From: Mesostigma viride | Taxonomy: Eukaryota; Streptophyta; Mesostigmatophyceae; Mesostigmatales; Mesostigmataceae | Length of the DNA stretch: 64,000 bases | NCBI GenBank assembly: GCA_009746045.1 | Contig: RPFO01001995.1 | Location: 1-64,000 of the forward strand | Direction: 5' to 3' | Part shown: positions 46,400-58,292 of the stretch, one piece after another | Numbering within the stretch: the stretch's first letter is position 1 | Layout: each line of letters starts with the position of its first letter | Translations under genes and position numbers: made by a program | Notes under the pieces: model-generated | Databases searched by the model: none | Seen by the model: only the letters and a program-made list of their open reading frames with translations | What the model was told of the DNA's origin: nothing

Positions 46400-46821
46400 T
46401 ATATACCAGTAGTGTAGATTAGTAAGGCTTAGCCTAGCATGTGGCCCACGCGCATGTGTGCCCATAATGGCCCCCATGGATGTTGCCTTCAGAATTTAGC
46501 CAAGCCATGCCTATAATGGGACCCCCATGGATGTTGCATTAAGAATTTAGCCAAGCTATGCCATGCAGAGAGATGCTCTCTGTCGAGAAGCCATGTCCTA
46601 GCTCTTGTATAGCCATGATGATCTTCCTCCGGCCCGTGCCAGGATCCCCCCCTTAGGCGGGTTGAACCTGAGACAGCATGGTGGTGGCGGGTGCCCTGGT
46701 GCACCTAGAGCACGGGTAGCTTACATTCCCACCCTTGCATGAAGTAGCCTAGGATGTATTAAAAGCCATATGCCCCTTCTCAGGGATATGTGCTACATTG
46801 ACTCCCAACGGAGTGATGTTG
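46400..46821 (+). repeat. ORF1-unit 3' region (plus), its tail split by chromovirus copy 2
   Basis: 3' region of the ORF1 family with duplicated CCCCCATGGATGTTGC blocks (46470-46540) and the terminal hairpin ACTCCCAACGGAGT (46801-46814). The expected AATT tail is absent here and lies at 60647-60695, on the other side of the chromovirus. Confidence 0.75.
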
Positions 46822-47524
46822 TGTAACGACTAAAAATGTTGTGTTTGCAACAGCCTCAGTATCAACATTAGCGTGAAAAGATCTTTATACCTGGGTTGGA
46901 GTCGCGACAGATAACTTCACGTCCAGAGAAGCAATGAAGATGGATCTTCAACAGTTAAGGGAATGAGTCCCCACCCTTGTTAGACACAACAGACAAGTTA
47001 TATCCAAGTCGACTATCTGTTGAAGTTATAGTTGACTTTTGGCAAGGGTTGTTTGATTGATGAAACAAGGAAACCCTTGAATTACACCATAGCTTTAGCT
47101 CTCACGTACGCACACATGCACGGCCGCCCCAAACAGGATAAAAGTCATCGTGCACGCAGCATCCATCCAACCCTAACCCGGAAGGACCAATCAAAAGTGA
47201 GGATCACTCAAGATAAGATCTTAGCCTCCGAATCCTCCACACAACACAAAGCCAGCACATACGAAATCTCAATGACCTGGAACCAAATCCACCAGGTACA
47301 ACGGTACTGCAGAGAATCTATGACTGACTAAACAACACCATGCAAAGTACCCTACGTGGATCAGGCCACGACCAATGAGGGTAGAACAATAGATTCGACA
47401 GATCTCAGCAGGCCCAATATCTATCAGACGTCGAAGCCTCCTAACTTCTCAAATAATTGTCCTAAAGAACTCATAATAAGATTCAACAGTAGGAAAACTT
47501 TGGATGTAACATTTGGTTGTTACA
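46822..47524 (-). repeat. 3' LTR of chromovirus copy 2
   Basis: 703 bases with TGTAAC/GTTACA ends. It differs from the 5' LTR at 59939-60641 at only a few positions I can see, for example CACAACACAAAG versus CAAAACACAAAG and GGCCCAATATC versus GGCTCAATATC, so the copy is young. Confidence 0.95.
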
Positions 47525-47902
47525 TATCTCCCCCTCAAGACAGGAACTCCCAGTTCCTAGAAGCCAAGAAGAATAAAACAACAACCTCCACAAAACAACA
47601 CAACAATAAACAGGAAGTCCACCACCTCTTGGGACAAGCAAGTGGGTTTTTACATCCCCAAAGGGCCTCCTATCTCAGTATCATCTGATCATGTCAACCC
47701 TGAATAAGACAAATTCACCCACAGATGAAATGTCATCAAGTGACTAACACACAGGCAACCATGCCTGGATAATACAACTGCAAAGCTACCATGAACTCAG
47801 AACTGTCATTGCTGGAAATCTGGACTGGACATCAGAACTGGTCGCCTCCATTCTGGATCCCCACCTCACTCCACAGCCCATCTCCAACCATCCTGGAACC
47901 CT

Positions 47903-49186
47903 TCACAGAGTGAACCAATCCCCCTTCTTCATATCCTTCCCCCTCGTTCCAAACACTGGGAAATGCTCCACCATGGACACCAGATCTGGCCAGTTCCTGC
48001 TGACCTGAATATCCAAGCAGGTCTCAGCAGCCTTGCCCAACTCAGCTGAAAACCTACTGCACTGGGCAGGGTAGGACAGAGTGACCACAGCCTGTCGGAG
48101 GGGATCGAAGACCCAGCCACTGGCAGTCTTATGGCGACATAGCCAGCTGCTATAGGCCCACCACAGCTGTAGAAAGGCCTTGATAGGCCCCCACCTGGCG
48201 CCCAAGATGGGTACCAGCACCCTCAAAGGTGTGAGCCTGGCCCTCAGCTCGTTAGGGAACTTTGGTAACTGCAGCCCCACAAAGACTGTGCTGTCCTTGT
48301 GTGGAAAACAAGACATCACAGAGCAGTTGGACGACGGAGTAAGGTCAAACTCTCCCTGCTTGACAGCCTGCTCAAGTAGCTCAGTGTAGGTCTGGGAATA
48401 TCCAACTGGCTTGAGCCCTGCAAAGGCGAGTCTCAGGTCACTGGGCAGAGCCTCCATCAAGTCCTGGCCCTCCACCGGCCTCATGTCAAACGAAGGCCAC
48501 GGGTACACTGCAAAGACGGTGTGCATAATGTAAGCCACCATAGGTGACCCAATCTCACAGAGACTGGGGGGCAGACAGTCAAGGGCCAACTCTACCATAC
48601 CCTCAGGTACTAGTTCACCCTCCTCCACCACTGTCTGATCCAATGCCTGCATGGCTGTGTACAAGGATTTACACCACTCGCACTGTCCAGGAGCACAATT
48701 ACGGTGGTCCAAGAACTGCTCCACCTGTTTTGTTGGGACAGCTGACCTGGGCAAGTGTACCACCACCTTAGGGGGTGGAGGAGCCTCCGTAGGAGAGGGG
48801 ACTGAGACCACCGGGGTGGGGATAGCCTCCTGAGCTACTGGAGCCTCAGAAACTGCAGGCACAGCAGAACCCACAGTTGGAATGTGCCCAGCCCTCAAGT
48901 GTTCTGCCATCTGAGTAACCAGACCCTCCACATTAATCAACCTGGTTATCAAGGCCCCGTGACGCTGCTCGTGCCGTTGCTGATCATGTACCATACGCTG
49001 GAACAGATTGAGAAAATGGGCTTCCACAAACCCAGCGTCTTCCTGGATCGAAGGGCCCGTGGCTCTGGGGCCAGCGTAGTCGTGCTGAAAGACATACGTA
49101 GCCCTCACGTCCTCTTGGGTTCGTGCAGGTGGCCTGGGTGTCCCCTCAGGATGGGAGTCGGCCATGGCTGGCAACCACAGACACAA
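47903..49186 (-). CDS. Extra ORF between pol and 3' LTR, intact in copy 2 (427 aa), function unknown
   Basis: Begins MCLWLPAMADSHPEG, 27 bases after the pol stop; the ATG eight codons in (MADSHPEG) is an alternative start. Residues ~60-95 look like a coiled coil (QRMVHDQQRHEQRHGALITR). They are followed by a Pro/Val-rich linker (PTPVVSVPSPTEAPPPP) and a possible zinc-binding cluster in HRNCAPGQCEWCKSLY. The second half looks globular and Leu/Trp-rich (FLQLWWAYSSWLCRHK). I see no signal peptide or membrane segment, so it does not look like an envelope protein, and I recognise no family. It is present at the same place in copy 1 and is sense-oriented. Candidate roles (second structural or nucleic-acid-binding protein) are speculation. 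Confidence 0.75.
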   Translation of the reverse strand: MCLWLPAMADSHPEGTPRPPARTQEDVRATYVFQHDYAGPRATGPSIQEDAGFVEAHFLNLFQRMVHDQQRHEQRHGALITRLINVEGLVTQMAEHLRAGHIPTVGSAVPAVSEAPVAQEAIPTPVVSVPSPTEAPPPPKVVVHLPRSAVPTKQVEQFLDHRNCAPGQCEWCKSLYTAMQALDQTVVEEGELVPEGMVELALDCLPPSLCEIGSPMVAYIMHTVFAVYPWPSFDMRPVEGQDLMEALPSDLRLAFAGLKPVGYSQTYTELLEQAVKQGEFDLTPSSNCSVMSCFPHKDSTVFVGLQLPKFPNELRARLTPLRVLVPILGARWGPIKAFLQLWWAYSSWLCRHKTASGWVFDPLRQAVVTLSYPAQCSRFSAELGKAAETCLDIQVSRNWPDLVSMVEHFPVFGTRGKDMKKGDWFTL

Positions 49187-49213
49187 AACACCAAAAAGAG
49201 GTGTTAGCAGTGC

Positions 49214-52200
49214 TCACTGGGAGCTATGAAGGGGAGCACACCGCTCAGAGCCCATGACATACCACTCAGGCAAGGTGATACCATGACGCTGACAATACTC
49301 TAGTACAGCAGAGTGACTGTTGGTGAGATCAGACAACCACAGCCACGTAGCAGTCACCTCTAGCTCTCCCTTCCAGTGTACCTTAAACTGCAACTGTTTG
49401 GTACGACCTTTCCCCTTCACCCTGTGAGCCAACAACCGCTCCACTTCATAGATCTTCTCCCCCTCAGAATCCAATTCATAAGGCAAAGGGGCAGACAATC
49501 TGCCTGGTAAGGTGTTGCGCCTGTACAGCTTCAGCTGGGCTAGGTGAAAAATATTATTCCTGAGCTTCCAGTGAGAAGGCACTTGGACCTGGACCACTGT
49601 ACCATAGTGGAAGGTTGCCAACACTGGGTAAGGACCCAACCAGAGTGGTTGCAGTTTCCTGCATTGCTCCTTCTCAGGCAGCACTCTGTTGGCTTCCAAC
49701 ACACCAAGTCCCCAGGAGCTACAAAGGAATGACTGGCCACCGTTGCTGCCAGGCGTTAGTCAGGTACTTGTCCTGTGTCCTCAACAGCTGGGTAGCCACA
49801 ATGCTGTGAGCCTCCTGGAAGGAAGCCAACAACTGCTGGACTGAACCAAGACGTCGCTGGAAAGGGCCTTCAGCGTCTCTGTCAGGCAGTTCCAAGTCGA
49901 ATGGTGTCAGGGACACTGGCCATTGCAGATCAAAGGGGGACATCTGGTGAGGAGCCAGAGGAGAGTTGTTGATTGCGAATCTATGAAAGGTAGCTTCTTG
50001 TCCCAGTCCTTGTTGTCGTGGGTACAATAGTGCTTTTGACACTCCCTGACAATTCTGTTCATCCTCTCCACCGCCCCAGTACTGGCACACCTGTATGCCA
50101 CACCGAAGCCAGCTTAGTGTCTAGGATGTCAAAGAATGACTTCCAAAACCCTGACACCAAAGGGGGTCCTGATCAGTGATGATCACTCTAGGCATGCCGT
50201 GCAGACGGTAGATCTCCTTCATAAACAAATCCACACACTGTGCAGCGGTGAGATGAGTATTGCAAGGAATCAGATGGCACATCCTGGAAAGTCTGTCCAT
50301 GACCACAAGGATCCTGTCATTGCCACCATCTGACATGGGAGACCACAGATAAAATCCATAGTCACACTGATCCAAGGCGCAGGGGAATGGGCATAGCCAT
50401 GGGAAAGATGGGCGTGGCTTGGTTCCTGACCTTATTTCTCTGGCAGGAGTCACAAGAATCCACGTAGGCCTTAACATCCTGATAAAGGCCAGGCCACCAA
50501 AACCTCTGCTGCACCTCATGAAGTAGCTTAGCATAACCAGGATGACACGCAGTCACATCGTCATGGAAACAATGTAACACTGTGGGAATGGCCATCTCAG
50601 GCACATACACTTTTCTAGTCACCGTGCTCTGCTGCATCATGAGTGTGAACATACAGAACGCCCTCCCAGTATTCTACAGGTCTATTGCCAAAGTTGCCCC
50701 TCTGGATAGCTGCAGTAGCCATGTCCTCCGTCTTGGTGAAGGCCTTGATGACGTCCAGCAGGGAAATATTTAAAGGATTAGGCAACACCAGGTCCTTGTC
50801 AGGTCCCAGGGGCTGCATCTGCATCTCCTCTTCCTGCCCAGGGCTAGCCACCAACTGCTTGGATGAGACAGTAGTAGCTATAGGCCCTTTTGCCTTGCCA
50901 TCACCTGAGAGGCCAACACCTTGGACCGGCCTACCAACACAGGGTCCATGACCCACTTCCTGGGCCTACCTCTGCTGCGCCTAGCAGGGTCTCCCTCACC
51001 TGGCTGCACTGTGGGAGTGGGCACCACACCTTCAGGACTTCTCCTAAGACTGTCAGACAGTGACTGGACACCCTCCTGGACGCCTGTCAACTCTGGGACA
51101 GAGCCCTGGTCGATGAGCATCACGGGACCACCGTTATTCCCTACAGGTGGTGTCAACAGTTGAGAAACCTTCTGGTTGTTGGCCTGAGCTCTAGTCAAGG
51201 CTCCACACTCTACCACAGAAATCAGGGCAGCACAGATGTCCAAGTCCTCATGAAAACTTCCCATCAAATCCCTCCTCCTGGACAGGGCGTCAGGCACCAC
51301 ATTCTGCGTACCAGGAATGTACCTCACAGAGAAAGGTCCAAACCCCCCCAGGAACTCCATCCATCCAGCCATCCTCTTACTCATCCGGTCTGTTCCAACA
51401 CATGTACCAAGGGCCTGTGGTCAGTCATCAGGGTAATAGACTCGTTGCCCTGTCCATCCTTGGCGCTGCTGGCCACAGAAAACTGAGCCCCCTTCAGTAG
51501 GTGTTCCCACTTGTGACAGGCCACCACCAATCCCAGCAGCTCCTGCTCATGAACAGGGTAGTTACGTTCTGCAGACGTCATACTCCTGGACATGTATTCC
51601 ACTGGTTGAGGCCCTTGCCATGATCTTGCATTAGTACTGCACCAATAGCACCCTGTGAGGCATCAGACCTAACCTGGTATGGCAAGTCTGGGTTGGGGCC
51701 CACCAACAAGGGAGCAGTGGTAAGCTTCTGCTTCAACACATCAAAAGCTTGCTGGCATGCTGCAGTCCACTCAAAGGGAACATCCTTCTTGAGCAGGGCT
51801 AACAGGGGACCAGAGATGGCCGCCATGTCAGGGATGAACCGTCGGTACCAGCCCACCAGGCCCAGAAAGGATTGACATCATGAGCTGACTTCAACACAGG
51901 CCACTCCAAAACAGCAGAGACCTTGCTGGCCTCAGGAGTCATACCTGCAGCGCTCAGCTGGTAGCCCAGAAACTTCACCTCTTGGCCCCACTCCACCTTG
52001 GACCTCTTCACCGACAGATGATACTGATGGATCACCTTAAGGACCTCCTCCACGTTCTCCAGATGCTCCTGAAGGTACGAGAGTGTACCAGAATGTCGTC
52101 CAGGTAGACGACCACACAAGTCCTGAAGACCACCCTGGTAGTGTCACACAAGTGGGCAATGTCTTTGAACCTGGGGTTGCGAAGATCAGGTGAGATCTGG

Positions 52201-53563
52201 GGCAGGGCATTTCCAGTCAGGTGGCCAAAGATGGCATTGACAAACATCTGCATAGTGGCAGGACTGTTAGAGGCACCCATGGGCATTACTGTCCACTGGA
52301 ACTGTCCCCATGGGGTAGAAAAGGCCGTCTTGGGGATGTCCTCAGTAGCCACCCTGATCTGCCAGAAAGCATGCCTGAGGTCAAACTTTGTAAAGAAGGC
52401 AGCTCCTGCAGTCCTCTCCAGCAACTCATCAATTCTTGGCAGAGGGTACCTGGACTTGACAGTCACCTTGTTCAGTCCCCTCAGGTCAATGCACAACCTC
52501 CACCCCCCATCATGCTTGGGTACAAGCAAACATCCAGAACTGAAAGGGCTGTTAGCTGGGAGGATCAGACCAGCCTCCAACAGGCCAATAAGTATGGTCT
52601 TCAGCTCCGCCATCTCTGCAGGGCCCATCCTGTACATAGGCACAAAAGGAGGACGAGCACCCTCTACCAACTTGATGACGTGTGTGATGGGTCCCTCAGG
52701 AGGATACTGGGGCATCTTGTCCTCAAAGATGGCTCCATACTTGTCCAGCAAGGCATCATGCTGCTGTTGTTGCTCAGTGGTGACAGTAGAACTGACTGCA
52801 TTGACAGAATGACCACTAGCAGACTCAGGTTCATTAGGCACCAAATGCAGGAAGAAGATGTGTTCCACTGGATAGGTGGCCAAATAAGACAGAGTGTGCT
52901 TGGCAGACCACACATGCTTCAGCAGGGCAGCCCGTTTCTCCTCCAAAGTCGGCTCTTGATCCACCCTTTTCGCACCTGCTTCCCCTCCCTTGCCATCATT
53001 GACAGCTGTCTGTGTGGAACAGCACTCAGTGGCTGTTCTTCTCCCCCCTGGCAACACACAGGTAGCATCCCATACTGTCCCATCCTTGAACTGGACCACC
53101 CTGTCAGGCCAAGAAATAGCAGGATTGGTGTCAGACAACCATGGGATCCCCAAAATCACATCTGCTGCCGTGAGGGGAATGACATCTGCTGTCACTTCCA
53201 AAGTCTGGGATGAACAAACTTGGAAGATGAGCTGCACGTAGCCAGGTGAGCAGCTTCTCCTGCCATCAGAATACTGCACCATGACAGGTGTGGGGTGGGC
53301 AAACACAGGCAACTTCAACTCCTGCACCAAGGATGCAGCAATATAATTACTGCCAGCACCAGAATCAATCATAAACAAGCAAGCTGGCTGAGCCAAGGGA
53401 ACTGGCACGTTGAGGAGCCTAGCCTGAAACTTGAGTAAGTGACCTGGTACAGGGGGCCCCACAGGGACAGCAGGGTCAGAAGCACCCACAGTGTTCACTG
53501 GCCTAACGTCAACAGCAGGCAGGTCAGACCTGGCCATGACAAAAGGATGACCTGGGGACCCAA
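49214..53563 (-). pseudogene. pol: pol of chromovirus copy 2 (PR-RT-RH-IN-chromodomain), with private frame breaks
   Basis: The protease and reverse transcriptase are intact in one 501-codon frame from 53537 (MARSDLPAVDVRP; FMIDSGAGSNYI; CIDLRGLNKV; FSTPWGQFQWTVMPMG; VVYLDDILVHS). A break near 52071 (one G missing compared with copy 1) ends it. Further breaks occur near 51876, 51608, 50950, 50640, 50390, 50120 and 49700-50100. RNase H, integrase (CDSCQRNK, VVMDRLSR, IITDQDPLW) and the chromodomain (EVERLLAHRVKG, KVHWKGE) remain recognisable. Copies 1 and 2 are broken at different positions. Confidence 0.9.
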
Positions 53564-53888
53564 CTAGTTTTTTGACTCAGGTGGGTCTGGAGTTGCTCCA
53601 CTGCCTGATGGTGAAAGCTGCTCAGGTGGTGCTGTAGGCTCATCCTCGTCCCCCCCATCCTCCTCATCTGCCAGCAGCTGCATGAGAGCGTTCACCATCC
53701 GACGCTTATCCTGTCTGCTGAAGGGCCGAGCGCGGGACTGGAACCTCCCAGAGGGCTGGAAGTTAGGCTGGAACCCTGGCTGCATCCGGTGATCGCCAGC
53801 AGGAACGCCAGGAGGAAGGCTGGGTGGCCTGGGAGATGGCAGGGCGCCAAAAGGTCCTCTCGTGGCAGGGGGAAACTGGTCCCGTCTG
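53564..53888 (-). pseudogene. gag: gag C-terminal part, separated by the CACTA insertion
   Basis: The gag tail after the zinc knuckle: MQPGFQPNFQPSGRFQSRAR, RRMVNALMQLLADEEDGGDE, ending PPESKN and TAG at 53564. The A AAA AAC heptamer precedes the stop as in copy 1. It has been cut from the rest of gag (58293-59719) by the element at 53889-58290. Confidence 0.85.
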
Positions 53889-54397
53889 CACTAGGAACTC
53901 AGATTCTGAGAATTTTCTCAAAACCCTCAATTTTCTCACCTTTTGTGAGAATTTTTTGAGAAAATTGAGAAAAATCTCAATTTTTTTCCGCAAACGCTAG
54001 GCAAAAAATCTCACCAGGGTGAGATTTTGGTGAGAAAAAGGGGGTTTTGGTGAGATTGGGGTGAGAAAAAACCCTAAAGTGAGAAAAAAGGTGAGAATGG
54101 GTGAGAAAAAGTGAGAAAATTTGAGAAAATTGAGAAAATTGAGAAGTTTCTCACCAACACGAGAAAAATCACTAACACGAGAAAAATCACAAGTCAACGT
54201 GGTGAGAAATTTCTCACCAAGAGTGTAACACGAGAAAAATCATGAGCTTTATTTCATTAAGTCCTTAACGTGAAAAAAAACTCAACACCACTTTGATATG
54301 CATTATAGGGTGCACAAAGGTGCAATTAATATAGGGTTGTCATACAATATAAAACAGCACATCATTCCATAAACAATGCTGTCATGCCCAAATTAAA

Positions 54398-55340
54398 TCA
54401 ATAGTCATCTTCTTCAGAACTGCTGTCCGAGGGGTTGCTTGCATCAACATCATCTTCTGATGACATAGTGTCATCCCCACTAGTGTCGCAATAGTTCACA
54501 GCTTTACGCTGCCTTCCACTGGCCCTCTTTGCCATAGGGACCTCCTCAATTACAACGGTGGGCTGGCTAGGTCCAGCATCTGTGGGAGCACCACGCTTGC
54601 GGCTGCGCCCTCGAGCAGGTGCCTTGCCAGCGCGGCGCACCACGTCGCCATCACCTAGGTCTGCCGCTGCCACCTTCTTCTTCTTGGACCCCTTCTTCTT
54701 GCCTTTCTTCTTGCCACTAGGCGGTGGCGGTGGCATCGGCTCACCCTCCTCAATCACTTCAAACTGCGGCATGGTGGGGAAATCTGCTGCCACGCTGTGA
54801 TACACATGGTTACTGAGGGCAGATTGCGCCTGATGTGCCATGCTCCATGGCAGTTTGGCAGGGATTACCACCATTTCGGGAGCATAGCATTCATCGACGA
54901 CATACCCAACTGAGCTCACTGCACCTGGCAACACAAGGCACGACGACCTGGGGGCCTGTGCGCTGCTGATGACCACCAACCTCTCGTGGGGCAGGTGAGC
55001 GACATGAAGGCGATCAAAAAGCTCCACCTTCAACAACAGCTGCCATTCCCAGCCCCCTCGTGGGTACTCTAACCTGGCCTTCAGAATGTGTGTAATGAAA
55101 CCAAAGTCTACACCGCCCGGGCCATGCACCGCAACTCCCGCATTCTTGTGCCGCTTTCCCTGGGATTGGTCCGCAGCCTCCGTGCGGTAGTTGAACCTGT
55201 GTATCCTGACTTTGTGGAAAGAATCCGCGTAGCGCTTCACGCCCCCACACGCCGCTACAATGCCTTGCGGCACAAGCGGCGTCAGGTTTAATGATGCCCA
55301 TGCAAGCACGTTGAACGTTGTGTCAGCACAGCGATCTCGC
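54398..55340 (-). CDS. Putative CACTA transposase C-terminal exon
   Basis: An open frame on the minus strand, extending to 55486 without a stop. A splice acceptor (GAATGCAG) at 55341 suggests the exon starts at 55340. The order is FNYRTEAADQSQGKRHKNAG, VAVHGPGGVDFGFITHILKA, LLLKVELFDRL, then VVISSAQAP, YVVDECYAPEMVVIP. This resembles the region after the catalytic domain of plant TNP2-type transposases, where a NSGV...YYG...I block is followed by hydrophobic strands and a QVFYV-like motif. The C-terminus has basic nuclear-localisation-like runs (GKKKGKKKGSKKKKV) and an acidic tail. The DDE catalytic part is not found in the window. The family call rests on weak motifs plus the CACTA ends. Confidence 0.5.
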
Positions 55341-55784
55341 CTGCATTCAAACAAACGCACACCGATAACCCAGCAAAGAGTATTATTATTGCAAGTATTG
55401 GTTATTAAAAAAAATAGAACAGATACAACACAGGACGCTTTTACTGGCGGCAAGATCATGGCACCCGGATGGGTAAAACCAAACAAACTAGATATTAATT
55501 ACTAGGGCTGGCTTTGTGACAGTAAAACATGATTGCATGGCTAATCCCAAGGCGCCTTTCAATAGGACTGAATTAAAAAACCAAAGCAGACGGCGTAAGT
55601 AGCATTTGCAAAAAACAAGGCTCACCAGTAGGCCTCGTCGCCATTCGCAGGGTCGCTGTAATCAGCCTTGGGAAGGGCATCTTCTACCAGCAAATCCCTT
55701 GCCGCGTTGTGTCAGCACAGCGATCCCCCCTGCATCCAAACAAAGGCACACCGATAACCAAGCAAAGAGTATGCAAATGTGTAG

Positions 55785-56000
55785 CCTTGTTCATTGAAAT
55801 TATGGCTGGCTTACGCAAAGAGCGACTGTAAGATGACCTATACAGTGGGGCCGGAAACAGCTTGCTTGATCAGGGCGTGTTTTTCGAGCTTCACTGGCCG
55901 GGAGTGTCTAGTGGTGAGAACCATTGCTGCGATCGCTTTCCCACCATTTACGAGGAAATACCCGCAAATGAAAAACCACTGAAACGGTCTAGCTAGTCAG
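55785..56000 (+). repeat. Dispersed repeat E inside the CACTA element
   Basis: Close match to 29989-30207. Just upstream, 55697-55773 is a second copy of 55317-55384 (GTTGTGTCAGCACAGCGATC), so part of the CACTA interior is duplicated around it. Confidence 0.6.
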
Positions 56001-56629
56001 TCATTACATTAGCCACATGCCATCATGCATGTTTCCAAACGTCCAGGAACTGCACACGGTGCAAATGCCATTTGCAGTGCAAAAATCCAGAGGACACGAC
56101 CTCATTGCTTCATATTTGTATGCAGAAGACTAAAAAAGTAACATGCATTAATGGCCCGCATGCATAAAGGGCCTGAATTCTGATGCGGGCCCAACGGCAG
56201 CACCGCCAAAGCAGATAAGGGCCCGCAGTCTGATGCGGGCCCCACGGCACCACCGCCATAGCAGAGCTCGAAGGTCGTGGTGCGCGTGAAACGTACGTAT
56301 GCCCTTTGTCGGTAGGTGCCGTTGGGGTCAAATTGGGTGCCGCCAAAATCGGGCCGACGCGTCAATAGACTGAGGCCGTCGATGAGAGCCATCATGCGGC
56401 TTGGGGAACTTCAGCTAAGTTAACTTAACGCAAACCACTGGTCGCCCGCGTCGGGAACCGGCCCAACGGCTCTCCCGCAACAGAAAATTACGCGGCATAC
56501 TGCATAAGTCGTCGGATTGTTAGATTTCGACGGTCAAGATTTCATGATGAGGTTTGCGTTCAATTTGCCGCAGTTTGCCGCCCAGAGAAAGTAGTTGTTG
56601 GACTCGTTGCCCACGATGAAACACAATCA

Positions 56630-56855
56630 AGCAAGCCGTTTCCGGCCCCACCGTGTAGGTCATGTAGTCGCTCTTCACGTCAGCCAGCCGTAATTTCAAT
56701 GCACAAGGCTACACATTTCCATCTCCATTCATATTCATAATCCTGCACGACTCGAAAACGCGGACAAGATAACGGCAGGCTCGAGCTACCATGGTCCGGA
56801 TTCTCCCGATTTCTGGCCTGCGCTGGTTGTCTCCTTGATATTGGCAACTCTCTCC
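56630..56855 (-). repeat. Dispersed repeat E, inverted copy inside the CACTA element
   Basis: The reverse complement contains both the 17266-17412 part and the start of the 29989 part, joined at GTGTAGCCTTGTGCATTG. It shows the two parts belong to one repeat family. Confidence 0.6.
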
Positions 56856-57635
56856 GGTAAGAGATTTTCCGCAGTTTGGCTGTTTCGAAACGTTAATTAA
56901 GTGAGATGCCTTCGGATCAGGAGACTCACACAGCCGCGAAATCATGCCAAAGGTCATATGTTCGATCCCTTGCTGGTAGCTTCTGAGCTTTCTTATTTTC
57001 TGTGTTCCGCGGAATCTCAGATTTGGGCCGCTAGCGTTTTCACGTTTGTTGCTTTCTGATCCGACGACAACGTTGTGCCTTGCTCGTGTGACATCTGGCG
57101 CATGGTGTGATTCATGTGTATGGTGCTGCCTTGCCACATGGGGCTGCTTTGCCATAAGAGTGAGTGTTGGGTTCTACACATTTGCTGCATGGACCGTTAG
57201 GTGCTGGTGAGCTCTTCCTTGTAGAATGGTGATGTCTATGTCAAGGATCTGATGTCTTTTTTGTCTCTTGCACTGCTTTCATTTTAGGGGGAATTATAGG
57301 TGTCATTATTTTGGCATTTGAAGGTATAGATGTTTATCTGCAAGGGCCTGTTTTTTTTCCCCCGGCCTCTTGCATGCATGGATGTGTAGAATTGTATGTT
57401 GATGGAATTATGATTTGCCATACACATTTGCTGAGCTCAAGATCCTTGTAGAACGCTTACATCTATGTCAAGGATCTGATTTCTTTTCCTCTTGCGTATA
57501 TTGTGTCGGTTTGCTTTATTTCTTGCAGGGACCACGAGAGTAAAATGCAAGCGGTTCCACTTTCAAGTCAGCATGTGACGCCCTGTCGACCGGCCCGCTT
57601 TGTTAGCTAGCTACCATATAGTATTTGATGATAGG

Positions 57636-57785
57636 CATTGAATGCGAAAGATGTCATAACGCCATAACAGACTGTGTTGAACAGGCATTGAATGCCGAAG
57701 ATGTCATAACGCCATAACAGACTGTGTTGAAAAGGCATATTTGAATGCCGAAGATGTACATAACGCCATAACAGTGTTGAATAGT
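57636..57785. repeat. ~49 bp tandem repeat in the CACTA interior
   Basis: Three units of AGGCATTGAATGCCGAAGAT plus GTCATAACGCCATAACAG, starting near 57636, 57684 and 57733. Confidence 0.85.
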
Positions 57786-58292
57786 TGAATCAACGGGTTC
57801 TTGCAGCTGTAAACATTAAAATTATTCAAACATTTAATGAAAAAATCATTATTGTTCGTGCTGTTTTGAACAGCGGTTGTTACTGGCACTGCATGCATGT
57901 GTCTGCTGCCAGCATATTGCATTATGGGTGTGTTTTTCAGCGCTGTGTTTTCTCACTTTTCTCACTTTTCTCACGTCCTGTTTTTCTCACTTTTCTCACT
58001 TTTCTCACGTCCTGATTTTCTCACTTTTCTCACGTTTCACACCTCCCGTTTTTCTCACTTATCTCACGTCCTGTTTTTTGAGATTTTTCTCACGTTTTTC
58101 CCCTTTTTTTCACCTTTTTGGGGCAATCTCACCCGGGTGAGAAACGTGTTTTCTCACCCATTCTCACCCCATTCTCACCCTTTTTTCTCACCTTTCTCAC
58201 CCATTCTCACCCATTTCTCACCCTTTTTCTCACCTTTCTCACCCTTTTTCTCACCATTTCTCACCCATTCTCAAAGCCGAGTTCCTAGTGTG

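Larger units (their letters stand above)
53889..58290 (-). mobile_element. CACTA-type DNA transposon nested in chromovirus gag
   Basis: The left end is CACTAGGAACTCAGATTCTG and the right end, in reverse complement, is CACTAGGAACTCGGCTTTGA. They share a perfect 12 bp terminal repeat. TG stands on both sides (53887-53888 and 58291-58292). Removing the element with one TG gives GTCCCGTCTGGGGCAG, matching copy 1 (GTCCCGTCTAGGGCAG in reverse complement) except for one base. Both subterminal regions (53900-54235 and 57945-58275) are dense inverted arrays of GTGAGAA/TTCTCAC motifs, typical of CACTA subterminal repeats. Total 4402 bases. Only a C-terminal transposase-like exon is visible inside, so it is probably non-autonomous. 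Confidence 0.8.

Noticed and set aside
47903..49186. Envelope protein in the chromovirus
   Set aside because: Position fits, but no signal peptide, transmembrane segment or glycoprotein-like cysteine pattern is visible.
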